From assembly GCF_016587415.1 (NCBI RefSeq), contig NZ_BNJI01000001.1, positions 5,495,501 through 5,559,500 on the forward strand: a stretch of 64,000 bases of DNA. The letters run 5' to 3'. Shown here piece by piece: positions 45,444 through 54,189 of this stretch (its first letter is position 1; each line of letters opens with the position of its first letter). Made by a program: the position numbers and the translations under genes. The stretch comes from Ktedonobacter sp. SOSP1-85 (GTDB lineage: Bacteria > Chloroflexota > Ktedonobacteria > Ktedonobacterales > Ktedonobacteraceae). Under the pieces are notes generated by a model. The model was not told where the DNA came from. It did no database searches and worked only from the letters and a program-made list of their open reading frames with translations.

Positions 45444-45836
45444 ATGCAAGAGGGCGATATCGTTATTTACCTTTCAGAACTGGGTAAGCAGTTAGAGGAG
45501 TTGGGAATCTCAAAGAAAAGGCCAGTTGAACTTGAGATGATTGGTGGTGGATTCATGCTGACGCAGGTCCATAATCGTCTCTTTACAGAAGATGTGGATG
45601 TGCTGGTGGTGAATCCTGATGCCCTGGCTGATCCGGATCGCTATCGGGTGTATAAGAACGCTGTGCGGTTTGTGGCCTATGACTATGATTTGAGTGAGAA
45701 GTGGTTAAGCGATAACATTGGCGATTTTATGCAGATGGTTGGACGTGTGCCAAAGGGGAAGCTCTGGAAGCAGTTTGGTCCATTGAAAATCTATATTCCT
45801 CCTGCCGATTATATCTTGGCTTTGAAAATTAGGTAG
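45444..45836 (+). pseudogene. Nucleotidyltransferase-like gene cut off by an IS1-type element
   Basis: ATG 45444 follows GGGAGGC. The 130-residue product (VELEMIGGGFMLTQVHNRLFTEDVDVLVV ... ADYILALKIR) has the GGGF/DVDV signature of DUF6036/AbiEii-like nucleotidyltransferases. Relatives continue past LALK into a second helical half. Here the stop is made by the first bases of the IS1-like left end (GGTAGTGACTC at 45833), so the gene is truncated. Confidence 0.7.
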
Positions 45837-46545
45837 TGACTCTATTGAGAAGTGGTAAAATAGAGGTCAGGAGGACTGACCATGACACCACCCCCATCTC
45901 TGCCGGCATGTCCCAACCCTGCATGTGAACAACCCTACGTCATTCGCAATGGCAGCAGCAAAGGACGCCGCCGCTACCATTGCCGTGGGTGTGGCCGCTT
46001 CTTTGGCGAGACAGAAGGCACGCCGATGTATCGTCTGCATACGCCAGTAGCCGAGGTGGCCCAGGCGCTCCTGGTCGTGATGCGTCGGGGAAGTCTGCGG
46101 GCTGCGGAAGAGATCACGGGCCACAAGTATGAAACGATTGGTGAATGGTTGCGACGGACAAGCGAGCATGCGGAAGCCTTGACGGCCATTCTCACGCAGG
46201 ACCTGCACCTCTCGACGGTCGAAATCGACGAGTTTTGGTCCTTCGTGCACAAAAAAACGGAACCCCCGACGAAGTTGATGCTGGCGAACGCTGGGGATGC
46301 CTCGTCCAAGATCGCCCCAGCCGCTTCATTGCCGCCTGCGCCACTGGGCGCATCGGCGACGATCTCGTCGAGCGAGCGGTCACCCTCACCGTAGCGCGCA
46401 CGCATGGTCGTCCATTGAACTGGTGCAGCGATGGCTGGCGGGGGTATGCCGCCATTCTCACCCGAGCCTATCGTCAGCCGCTCCGCTCCGGGCAGCGTGG
46501 GCGTCCCCCACTGGTTGTCCCTCCATATGTGCGCTTGACGCAGAC
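45833..46545 (+). mobile_element. IS1-family-like insertion sequence, truncated
   Basis: The left end probably starts GGTAGTGACTC at 45833. The transposase is frameshifted, and the right part is lost where another IS begins at 46546. Confidence 0.7.
45882..46545 (+). pseudogene. IS1-family transposase, frameshifted and truncated
   Basis: The start MTPPPSLPACPNPACEQPYV leads into a zinc-ribbon and helix-turn-helix region (RRRYHCRGCGRFFGET, AEEITGHKYETIGEWLRR). The catalytic start VEIDEFWSFVHKK is clear. Near 46290-46305 homology moves to another frame (WGCLVQDRPSRFIAACATGR, then LNWCSDGWRGYAAIL). The C-terminus is cut at 46545. Non-functional. Confidence 0.85.
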
Positions 46546-48269
46546 TGTATTGTTTTCCGACTTTGACTCTTGCAAGAGTACTTGAGTTCGTAAAAAAGCA
46601 ATCATTCAAGCAGAAATCGAACAAGCAAGCATAAGAGGATGAGCAAGAAAAGGGTCAACGAGGGAGGGAACAAACAGACGATCAAGCTATGGAAATCAAA
46701 CGAACAAGCAGGAAAGTGGACAGCAGTCTCCTCGGCGAATCAACTCCCACAAGCAAGCACACAGATTATAGCGCTTGGAGGTGTCGCCGCCGCAGGTTCA
46801 TCATGCGTTGCCGTTCCTCTGAACGGGCGCGTTCTTGCATCAGGGCAATGTAGTCATCCAGCGGCATCCGTTGGCCTTGCAACCCTTTGATGGGAAGCTG
46901 CTTGATGATGCTCTCCTGCTGCAGGACCTCGAAGCAGCACTCGACCGCATTGACACACAAGGTGATGAGCTGCCCAGCCAGTGCTTGCTTGATGTAATAG
47001 CTAGCCCCATCAACGCTCACGCGACCATCTGACTTGACGCGTCGCGCATAGGACCGTCCGTGAACCGCTTGCAACCAGGCATCCGGGTCGACCACAGCTG
47101 GAAGCGCGGGTAAGGTGGGCAAAACAGGATGCGCCTGGCTGGGAGGACGATTGCGACAATTGCGCCCCTGATGAGGGCGCTGGGTGTTGTAGAAATGCTG
47201 AAAGACTTCGGTGACGCTGCGAACCTCTTCGAGCGTTCCAGGACGATGCACGAACAGACATTCTTCCTTGTAGGTCCGATGATAGCGCTCGACATAGCAG
47301 TTGAGTTCTGGATGGCGAGGAGGCAAGACGTTCGGCTGCACGCCGACACACAAGAGAAATTGGCACAGGGCCGAGGGAAAATCGCGTGCTGCTGCACTGC
47401 CCACCCAGCGGGGATCGCGGTCAAAGGTCAAGATGCTGGGACACCCATAGCGACGCAAGAAGGAGACAACCGCCTGGAACGCGGTTTCTGCGTGAAAGTC
47501 TTCATGAACCTGGGCGTCGAGCAAGATGGAAGTGCCTGCGTCGACCCGCATTGCACGCTTCGATCACATGCTGTCGCTTGGCATCAGGATCATGGAGATC
47601 AGCAGGAACGGTGGAAACATCTTTGAAGTCGAGTTGCACTTCTTCCAAAGGAGCTCTTGGCAGGCGCGGAGAGCGCTGACGAGGAGAATCGCGCTCAATC
47701 GCTCCCGCAGCATCCAGAATGCGCCAAATGGTGCGTGTGGAACGAGGCAAGCGGACCGCTTTTGCCTGCAATGCTTCATCTCGTTGCAGATAATACAGGA
47801 TTGCCAGTGGCCCAGGCGTGCGCTGGAATGACTCTGGGGGAGCCTGACGAATTGAAAGCACCCGCTCTTTGACCTCGGTGTCAATGCGAGGAGGGTGATG
47901 ATGAGGAGCACGAGAGCGGGAAAAGAAGATGGAAGCATCAAGCGTGCCCTGGGCTTTGGCCTCTCGAAAACGCTGTCGCCAGGTACACACCATGCTCTGA
48001 GAGCAGCCGACCGCATCAGCATACTGTTGGAGCGTCCACTCAGGATGCTGCTGGAGCAGATGGAAGAGGTGAGCACGCTTTCCAACATATTCGACTTCCA
48101 TAGCATTGCCTTTCTGAGAAGTGAAGGGCAGAGGAAACGATCACCTATCCAGGAGTATACATGACGAAAAGGAAGGGAATCGAGCAAACGAGCAGCCAAT
48201 ATATTCATAGGTTGCTTGCTTTTACGATCTTAAGTACTCTCACAAGAGTCAAAGCTGGAAAACAATACA
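46546..48269 (-). mobile_element. rve-type (IS481-like) insertion sequence with ~50-bp TIRs
   Basis: TGTATTGTTTTCC at 46546 is inverted at the right end (48269). The match extends ~50 bases with about seven differences (CTTTGACTCTTG, AGAGTACTT and TCGTAAAA are shared). No matching direct repeat flanks it (CAGAC left, GGGAT right). It inserted in, and ends, the IS1-like element. Its transposase reads on the minus strand. Confidence 0.85.
46766..48101 (-). pseudogene. rve-type transposase split by one extra base
   Basis: The upstream frame (from 48101: VEYVGKRAHLFHLLQQHPEW, helix-turn-helix ADAVGCSQSMVCTWRQRF, EVQLDFKD) holds the DNA-binding part and the first catalytic Asp. The downstream frame (to 46766: VDAGTSILLDAQVHEDFHAE, TFDRDPRW, VERYHRTYKEEC) holds the remaining Asp and Glu. 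The two join at EACNA/VDAGTS near 47545-47547, where a GGG run has one G too many. It therefore reads as a single-ORF transposase with a +1 insertion, not an IS3-like programmed frameshift. Inactive unless the extra base is a sequencing error. Confidence 0.85.
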
Positions 48270-48285
48270 GGGATGTGCTTCGATC

Positions 48286-48750
48286 TCAGGGATGACGGTC
48301 GGCAACAAGATTCAAGATGATGTTGTGTTCAAGGAGCGCCTTGAGTCCTGCGAGCACCAGGGTGAATCCTTCCACTGAAGCCATCGCTTGTTGGACTTGT
48401 TCATCCCCATTGCCACTGAAACCGGTGTTGGTGATGCTGACAAACGTGCTATCGTCTTGGCGCGCGGTAAAAATCCACTCGACGAGATTCGGTGTGCCAT
48501 AGCCAGACCATTCAATGAGAATTCGTTTCCGCTCTTCAATGGCCTTGACACTTACCTGGGAGGAGACATCATACATCTCCCAATCCCATTGGACACGACT
48601 ACCCGGTTCCAACTGGCCACTACTCCTGGTAAACCAGAATTTGGTGGTGATTGCGGGATTGATAAAAGCTTCAAATACCTCTGCCACTGGTCTCCGAATC
48701 AACATTTCCGCTTTTGCCACCGGCCTCTGTGTGAGTTGGAGGTGTTCCAT
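48286..48750 (-). CDS. SRPBCC (AHSA1-like) domain protein
   Basis: 154 residues from ATG 48750 (MEHLQLTQRPVAKAEMLIRR), with AAAGGAAC upstream. The pattern RRPVAEVFEAFINPAITTKFWFTRSSG, GSRVQWDWEMYDV, SITNTGFSG, GFTLVLAGLKALLEHN is the activator-of-Hsp90-like SRPBCC ligand-binding fold. Such genes commonly pair with ArsR-type repressors, and one (damaged) lies just upstream at 48794-49069. Ligand unknown. Confidence 0.92.
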   Translation of the reverse strand: MEHLQLTQRPVAKAEMLIRRPVAEVFEAFINPAITTKFWFTRSSGQLEPGSRVQWDWEMYDVSSQVSVKAIEERKRILIEWSGYGTPNLVEWIFTARQDDSTFVSITNTGFSGNGDEQVQQAMASVEGFTLVLAGLKALLEHNIILNLVADRHP

Positions 48751-48793
48751 TGTACTGTTCCTTTCAAATGATGCGTTGCTGTTGGCGACTCGA

Positions 48794-49069
48794 TCACAGC
48801 GTGACGGTGTCGTCTTCAACGAGATCCTTTAACCGCTGCAGACGCTTGCCCCACTGCTTGCCAATCGTCTCAATCCACGCGCTAACGGTCTGGAGTGAGT
48901 GGGGATCGAATACATACTGCTTCTCGCGGCCCTTTGTCTGCGCCTGTACCAACCCAGCATGGGAAAGCGTATCGAGATGCTTCCCGATCATTCTAGCTTC
49001 AACGCACAGTGTCGTGTTTACCTCACCCATAAGTACTTCTCTAAATAGCGATAAAATCCAGTATTATTC
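48794..49069 (-). pseudogene. ArsR-family regulator, N-terminally truncated
   Basis: The frame reads YWILSLFREVLMGEVNTTLCVEARMIGKHLDTLSHAGLVQ, REKQYVFDPHSLQTVSAWIE. This is the winged helix of an ArsR repressor, but a TAA lies just before YWILS, so helix one is lost. An internal ATG at 49030 could give a 78-residue product without the N-terminal dimer helices. It probably once regulated the SRPBCC gene. Short functional protein is possible but less likely. Confidence 0.65.
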
Positions 49070-49079
49070 ATAGCGTTTG

Positions 49080-49479
49080 CTTGCTGCTGATCAGCTTCCA
49101 TCTACAAGGTAGTATTCTCATGAAGAGGGCGCAAAGCGGTTATGTGTCGATCATCAGAAGGTGCGAGCACCTATACGATCGGGTTTAGAGCAGTGAACAC
49201 GCGTGTGAGCGAGGGCGACGCGCTGCTCCTCGGCTCTTTGGGGAAATTACCAAATTTTTGTATTATATAAATAGTGTAATTGCTTGTTTCATAAGTGAAT
49301 TTAAGAAACGCTTGGTAAATCCCTGAAAACCTGAGCCGATTGCGTGGACAAATGCGCATTGGCACCGCAGAGGTGTTGCCTGAGAAAGATGGAGAGGCAG
49401 TGGTCAAGATCCATCTGAAAGGATAAGCTACCGTCCTCCCTATCTAATAAACCAGAAGGCCACGCAAAGCTCATTGCGT
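49080..49479. other. Intergenic, nothing recognised
   Basis: AT-rich in the middle (ATTATATAAATAGTG near 49262). An imperfect palindrome around GAAGGCCACGCAAAGCTC..GCGTGGCC (~49452-49485) could be a terminator for the decayed regulator. No gene was found. Confidence 0.4.
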
Positions 49480-50130
49480 GGCCTTTGTTTCGGTTCTGCA
49501 TAAAACTTTGTGGGAATGCATGGCTGACGGAACCGATAACCATGCCGGTAATGGTTTGAATGGTTGCCCGGGATCGATTTCTAGCTTGAGAGGCAGCGTA
49601 TGCAGATAGACGCGAAGATAATCCACTTCCTCCTGATACCCTTGTCCCCATGCAGTGCGTAATAGCAGACTGATGGGTGAGCACCTTGCCCCCTTCGCGC
49701 ATGAGGGTGAATAGCAAGGTGCACTCATAGGAGTGAGGCGAAGTATCTGCCCACGAACGACGACGCATCGCTCCGCGCATTGCAAGCGAATCTGCCTGTC
49801 CTCACTTTTCAGCACAGAGCAAGGACCACTGTGTCTTGAGGTTTCACAGGTGAATGCGATAGATGCTCGATAGCGTCTTGCAATGCCTTGTAAGCGGGCG
49901 TGGAGTTCCAGTTTTCGACAGGAAAAGAAGACATAATCGTCAACCCGGCATCAAGCATTCTGACGATGTGGGCTTCCTCCTCTACGACAGAACAGATCAC
50001 TATAGGCGTGCAAGGTGTTGTCTAGCTGATGTGCTGGATCTCCCGTGCATGAGTACAGCAGGCAAGACAGACATCGGGTTGCATCAGACGTGTTGTCATC
50101 ACTGAGGGATGGCCTTCCAGGTGGGTCAGG
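49480..50130 (-). pseudogene. Decayed KdpE/OmpR-type response regulator
   Basis: Consecutive pieces of one response regulator sit in different frames. First come receiver remnants (TRLMQPDV ... TPIVICSVVEEEAHIVRMLDAG) and then RLQCAERCVVVRGQILRLTP. These are followed by ECTLLFTLMREGGKVLTHQS (winged-helix core) and LLRTAWGQGYQEEVDYLRVYL with LKLEIDPGQP (recognition helix and wing). At least three frameshifts and in-frame stops break it. The partner kinase is not nearby. Confidence 0.75.
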
Positions 50131-50243
50131 TGCGTGACTGCGCAATTGCCTCCTCGTGGCCTCTGCTTCAGTATTCTCGCTTCTTCAGGACTACTCAGAA
50201 GGAAAATGTGCAGGGGTGGTGTGGTACGGTCTCTCTGGAGCGC

Positions 50244-50726
50244 TCAGCAATCATGGTGATCCTCTTCCCGTGTTTGCTGGAGTAGTGAGGTACCAGTTGC
50301 CTGATGCCCATAGCACTCCTTTTTTGCGAGCGTTTGGTTATATTGAGCGATGCTGTTTTCTATCCTCGCAAAAAGTTTTTGTGATGTTTCCCCTGCGAGT
50401 GTATGCCCTTGCATTTGCAAAGACATACGGAAGAACAGTTGAATGAATATAATGACTGCTTCTGTGATGGTCTCCAACTCATCTTCCAAAAGGTCGAGCG
50501 CTGCATCGTCATGTGGTGCTTCTGGCCGTAGAAGCCTGCCGATTCTTCGGCGGAGATCCATCAGCCGTTTAAAGTGGTATGTCTCGTCACGACTCATCAC
50601 GGTGGGGCGCAATAAATAGGTCTGGTAACTCATAAGCATATTGTCCAACGCGATGAGCTCATATGGTGCGAGTAGCACGTGAGGCCGGTTCTCGTTGGTT
50701 GCTGGTTGTCTGGTAACTTCAGTCAT
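50244..50726 (-). CDS. Hypothetical protein, last gene of methyltransferase operon
   Basis: 160 residues from ATG 50726 (MTEVTRQPATNENRPHVLLA), with AGGAAGGTGG upstream. Mostly helical, with a basic middle (HFKRLMDLRRRIGRLLRPE) and an acidic following helix (DDAALDLLEDELETITEAV). No known family. Its start overlaps the previous gene's stop by eight bases, so it is translationally coupled. Confidence 0.75.
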   Translation of the reverse strand: MTEVTRQPATNENRPHVLLAPYELIALDNMLMSYQTYLLRPTVMSRDETYHFKRLMDLRRRIGRLLRPEAPHDDAALDLLEDELETITEAVIIFIQLFFRMSLQMQGHTLAGETSQKLFARIENSIAQYNQTLAKKECYGHQATGTSLLQQTREEDHHDC

Positions 50727-51027
50727 GGTGTCCACCTTCCTCATGTTTGCAAGATGCGCTTTTCAGCGATGGAGATGGCTGGCATGTGCTCCTCTCCTTG
50801 TGCAGTTCAACCAGGTCCTTCTCAACGATGAGCACTTTGGGCTCACCATCAAGCGTCAATGCCAGTTCATAGAGGGCAGGAGCCTCAGGTGTCGCAGGAA
50901 TCTTCTGTATTAGCTCGACGCCGGGCACAATTTCAGCAGATGAAATAAACGTCGTTTTTCCATCGATACTCCGAAAGGTTATGGAACGACGAAATGCGAG
51001 CAGATAAGTCTCTTGAGTTCGCTGCAT
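50719..51027 (-). CDS. Hypothetical protein in methyltransferase operon
   Basis: 102 residues from ATG 51027 (MQRTQETYLLAFRRSITFRS), with AGGAGGGCC upstream; a longer in-frame reading to 51144 would overlap the methyltransferase and is rejected. The first ~75 residues look like a small beta-rich domain (SIDGKTTFISSAEIVPGVEL ... YELALTLDGEPKVLIVEKD). The tail contains HEEGGHHD, which could bind metal. Function unknown. Confidence 0.75.
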   Translation of the reverse strand: MQRTQETYLLAFRRSITFRSIDGKTTFISSAEIVPGVELIQKIPATPEAPALYELALTLDGEPKVLIVEKDLVELHKERSTCQPSPSLKSASCKHEEGGHHD

Positions 51028-51058
51028 GGACCGGCCCTCCTGAATCCTCTGCTCTCTG

Positions 51059-51964
51059 TCATTTTTGTCCATACGTGATGTAAAAATGAAAGTACGTGTG
51101 GCGTGTGTCCCATTCTTGAGGAAGCTTTTGAAGGGTGTGGTCAAACTCTTTTTCTGAGAGCTTGAGCTGAGTACAATACACCGGCTTTAAATTGGTAAAA
51201 ATGGCATGCAGATCTTTCGCTAGAAGTTCACCGCCTCTCCCACCCCAGGCTCCAAGCGGGACCTGAAGTATACTCTCCTTGACCTGTGAGAGGCCAGCCT
51301 TTGTCAGTAGGGTTGGCAGTCGGGTCATAAGAGAGGCATCAAAGCCGGTCTTGCTCTCGAGGTTGTGCCACCATTCCATGAACTTTCTCGTCATGGGCCC
51401 CATATGTTCGAAGGTATCAGCCGCTTCGACCAACTCGATCCAGCCGCCGGGGCGGGTGACACGAACGAGCTCACTCACGACATAGGGCCAGGCGCGAGCA
51501 GGGAGCGCCGCGACCATCAAGCGCTGATGGGTAAAGTCAAAATCATGGTCAGAGAATGGTAGGCCTTGCAGGATATTGCCCTGAACAAAGAGGCAATTGG
51601 AAGGCATCTCAATAACATGAGACACAGGGGTGTGGGGCTCAATATCAAAACCTACCACCTGAGCGCCCGGGAAGGGTTGCGCCATCTCCCGTCCCCAGAT
51701 GCCCGTGCCACAGCCCACATCGAGAATACGCCTGGGAGAGTCAATTGGAGCGACATAATTGCCGCCCAGTAAGGTTTTCAAAAAGTAGTGCTGGAAGGTC
51801 AGTCGATCGTATTCGGGCATATCCTTGGGAAAGAGATAGGGCACATCGACACGGAATCGGCGCTCCCCGATCACAGTGGCAGTTGGTGTCGCGCTGGATG
51901 AAGGAGGTTCAAAGGTCGGAATTATGCCCCGGTGTCTTCGTCGTAAAAAAGGGAAGAGTGGCAT
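51059..51964 (-). CDS. Class I SAM-dependent methyltransferase
   Basis: 301 residues. RRILDVGCGTGIWGREMA (~79-96) is SAM motif I. GAQVVGFDIE (motif II acidic residue), NILQGLPFSDHDFDF and RVTRPGGWIELVE complete the Rossmann fold. Its ATG overlaps the upstream stop as TAATG. The acceptor is unknown; small-molecule methylation is the usual role of this type. It is the only recognisable enzyme of the five-gene operon 52540-50244. Confidence 0.92.
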   Translation of the reverse strand: MPLFPFLRRRHRGIIPTFEPPSSSATPTATVIGERRFRVDVPYLFPKDMPEYDRLTFQHYFLKTLLGGNYVAPIDSPRRILDVGCGTGIWGREMAQPFPGAQVVGFDIEPHTPVSHVIEMPSNCLFVQGNILQGLPFSDHDFDFTHQRLMVAALPARAWPYVVSELVRVTRPGGWIELVEAADTFEHMGPMTRKFMEWWHNLESKTGFDASLMTRLPTLLTKAGLSQVKESILQVPLGAWGGRGGELLAKDLHAIFTNLKPVYCTQLKLSEKEFDHTLQKLPQEWDTRHTYFHFYITYGQK

Positions 51965-52311
51965 TATGAAATCCTTTCCTCGTTCTCTTGAGTGCGGAAC
52001 CGTTGAACATGGACGCGACGGTCACAGAAGCGCTCGCAGCCATCCCAATAGGCGAGGCGAATACAATGCTGGATGGCCTCTCGCACCTGCTCTGGCGTTG
52101 GCGGTTTCATGAGGTGACACTCCAGGTAGGCATCCACATAGAGCAGAAAGGTCGCATTGTCCATCCAGAGGGAGCGCTCTCGGGATCTCCCTTCCCAACG
52201 GTCGAGGCCCTGGTTATACCGTAGCATTGGTTCCTGTTGAGGCTGCATTGGTTGAAGAGAAGGCATTGATTCTGTTGAAAGCGTCGAAATGTGTCTATGA
52301 ACTACCATCAT
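51964..52311 (-). CDS. Hypothetical protein in methyltransferase operon
   Basis: 115 residues from ATG 52311 (MMVVHRHISTLSTES), with AGAGGAGAA upstream. The middle is Gln/Met-rich (SLQPMQPQQEPMLRYNQG). The second half is helical (TFLLYVDAYLECHLMKPP, EQVREAIQHCIRLAYWDGCE). No family recognised. Its stop overlaps the methyltransferase start by one base. Confidence 0.75.
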   Translation of the reverse strand: MMVVHRHISTLSTESMPSLQPMQPQQEPMLRYNQGLDRWEGRSRERSLWMDNATFLLYVDAYLECHLMKPPTPEQVREAIQHCIRLAYWDGCERFCDRRVHVQRFRTQENEERIS

Positions 52312-52318
52312 TTCTCCT

Positions 52319-52540
52319 CTATAATTCATCCAATGTTTGCGCGACAAGCTGGATGGCCTCATCTTCACCAACAATCTGCTGTAATTCTTGATGGAGCCTG
52401 CCTATCTGCTCGGTTTGAACGATGCGTAGCCGGTGTTGGGCAACAGTAGCAAATCCGTGTAAACCGGTATATGCTGCCTGATACTGGGTTTGTATTTCGT
52501 TCAAAAGATGAGCTATTTCACTTTGGCTTGCAAGATTCAT
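52319..52540 (-). CDS. Small helical protein, first gene of methyltransferase operon
   Basis: 73 residues, with GAAAGAG ahead of ATG 52540. The sequence (MNLASQSEIAHLLNEIQTQ ... HQELQQIVGEDEAIQLVAQT) suggests an all-helical protein with no recognisable domain. Seven bases separate it from the next gene. The upstream region is shared with the divergent HTH-TPR regulator, a likely controller. Confidence 0.75.
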   Translation of the reverse strand: MNLASQSEIAHLLNEIQTQYQAAYTGLHGFATVAQHRLRIVQTEQIGRLHQELQQIVGEDEAIQLVAQTLDEL

Positions 52541-52794
52541 CTCACTTACTCTTTCCTTATCATCGGTTTCGTGAACAACCGTGACGTGTTAGAAGTGGGT
52601 AAGCTAAATGTTCTTCGTTATCCACTTCGCAAAAGCTAGCTTAGCATCTTTTTATACACACCAGGCGCCTCCTTTAGCCCTATGAACTAAAAAGTTCACT
52701 GTTTTGATATGAAGGTGATAGTTGAATAGGATGCTCGTTTTAATAAGTGATAGAAAGAGGTGCATGAGGCCTCAGCAGAAGGTAAAGAGAGGAT

Positions 52795-54135
52795 GTGAGC
52801 AGCGTGGAGAAAACATTTTGGGGTCCCAAAGGTGAATATGGCCCATTTACGCCGCAGGAAGATGGTTGGCCTCACGCGGGAGAGGTAATACGGCACTATC
52901 GACGTACATTAAAGATGAGTGCTGAAGAGCTAGCCAGGCAGTATGGCGAAGCCACGAACACGCAGGTGACAGCAAGGTGGATACTCAAAATGGAACAACA
53001 AAATAAAGTCCCGACCGACTTCTCTCGACGCCGAGTATTGATAAAAATTCTCAATATCCCTCCCATTCTTCTCGGACTCGCGTCTTTGGAGTCAGTCACC
53101 TATCATGCATTACCCCAGGTAAAGGCACCTTCTACGTTATCCTCTCTTTCTCTGGATCTGGAGTGGTACACCAAAGAGGCTCGGATTTTCTGGCAATTGC
53201 ATTATGCACAAACGGCTCAAGACGCGTTGCCTGGCCTACTCGCCTACGCTAGTAACTTGCTTCCTATTCAACAAACGGCTCATGGAAGCCTGGCACGGCA
53301 TATCAACGAACTGTTAAATAGCTATTATCGGTTAGCAGCGACCATTCAGCGTGACCGTGGGAACTTTGAGCAAGCGTATACCTTTGCCAATGAAAGCGTC
53401 CGTTTCGCCAAAGAAATGGGCAACGACTTCTATGCTTTACAGGTGATTGCAGCCTCTCAATATACACGAGGAGTGGTAAATCTCGCATGGGGAGCCTTTG
53501 GAAACCAGGTAAAACAGGGGAAAATTGTCCTTCAGAGAGAGAAGATAGAAGCCGCTTTCGCAGATTTTGAGCGGGCACTTAAATTTGCCAGTCCCCAAAT
53601 GAAAGGCATTCTTTACTCAGAAATGGCACGTGCCAAGGGGCTTGTGTCCACCTCGCCAACTGATGTCACAATTGCATTGAGGCTTATCGAACAGGCAGAG
53701 CACTTTCTTGATGTGGATAGCAGCGACGACTTTCATGCGCAAATTCTCTTAAATGGAGATATGAAAGGGCTAGATAAGAGACGACTGATGCTTGGCAGGG
53801 CCAAGACATTTCTGGCGATTCGACGGCCTGCAAAAGCTTTGGATGAACTGCTCGAACTCGAAATGTTTACAGGGGGAACAAGCCATACTAGAAGAAGGGC
53901 CTGGACACATATTCTTTATGCACAAGCAGCCTTCAATCTGGAAGATTATGCGACAGCAACGGGCGAAGCCACAAACGCTTTTCATGCTTGCAAAGAAGTC
54001 CATTCCACTGCTCATCTTGCCCGCGTGAATGAACTCTACTTAGCGCTGACGACGAGCCCTTACAAAGACAATGGTGCTGTTAAACGTTTAGGACGGCTTC
54101 TGAGTACCATCTATACCCAAAAGAATGAAAGGTGA
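52795..54135 (+). CDS. HTH (XRE-like)-TPR regulator
   Basis: 446 residues from the GTG at 52795; a GTG at 52804 has better spacing to AGAGAGGA and is an alternative. Residues ~30-85 form a helix-turn-helix (GEVIRHYRRTLKMSAEELAR, TARWILKMEQQ). The rest is TPR-like helical repeats (NFEQAYTFANESVRFAKEMG, AFADFERALKFA, AKALDELLELE). The layout resembles peptide-responsive RRNPP-type regulators and is common in Ktedonobacteria. It diverges from the five-gene operon. Confidence 0.85.
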   Translation: MSSVEKTFWGPKGEYGPFTPQEDGWPHAGEVIRHYRRTLKMSAEELARQYGEATNTQVTARWILKMEQQNKVPTDFSRRRVLIKILNIPPILLGLASLESVTYHALPQVKAPSTLSSLSLDLEWYTKEARIFWQLHYAQTAQDALPGLLAYASNLLPIQQTAHGSLARHINELLNSYYRLAATIQRDRGNFEQAYTFANESVRFAKEMGNDFYALQVIAASQYTRGVVNLAWGAFGNQVKQGKIVLQREKIEAAFADFERALKFASPQMKGILYSEMARAKGLVSTSPTDVTIALRLIEQAEHFLDVDSSDDFHAQILLNGDMKGLDKRRLMLGRAKTFLAIRRPAKALDELLELEMFTGGTSHTRRRAWTHILYAQAAFNLEDYATATGEATNAFHACKEVHSTAHLARVNELYLALTTSPYKDNGAVKRLGRLLSTIYTQKNER

Positions 54136-54189
54136 GCGATTATGCTTGGCTTTTGAGCTATCCACTCACCCTTTCTTGGAAATAGTGCT

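Noticed and set aside
46766..48101. Programmed ribosomal frameshift of the IS3 type
   Set aside because: The required shift is +1, no slippery heptamer is seen, and removing one G restores a single reading frame.
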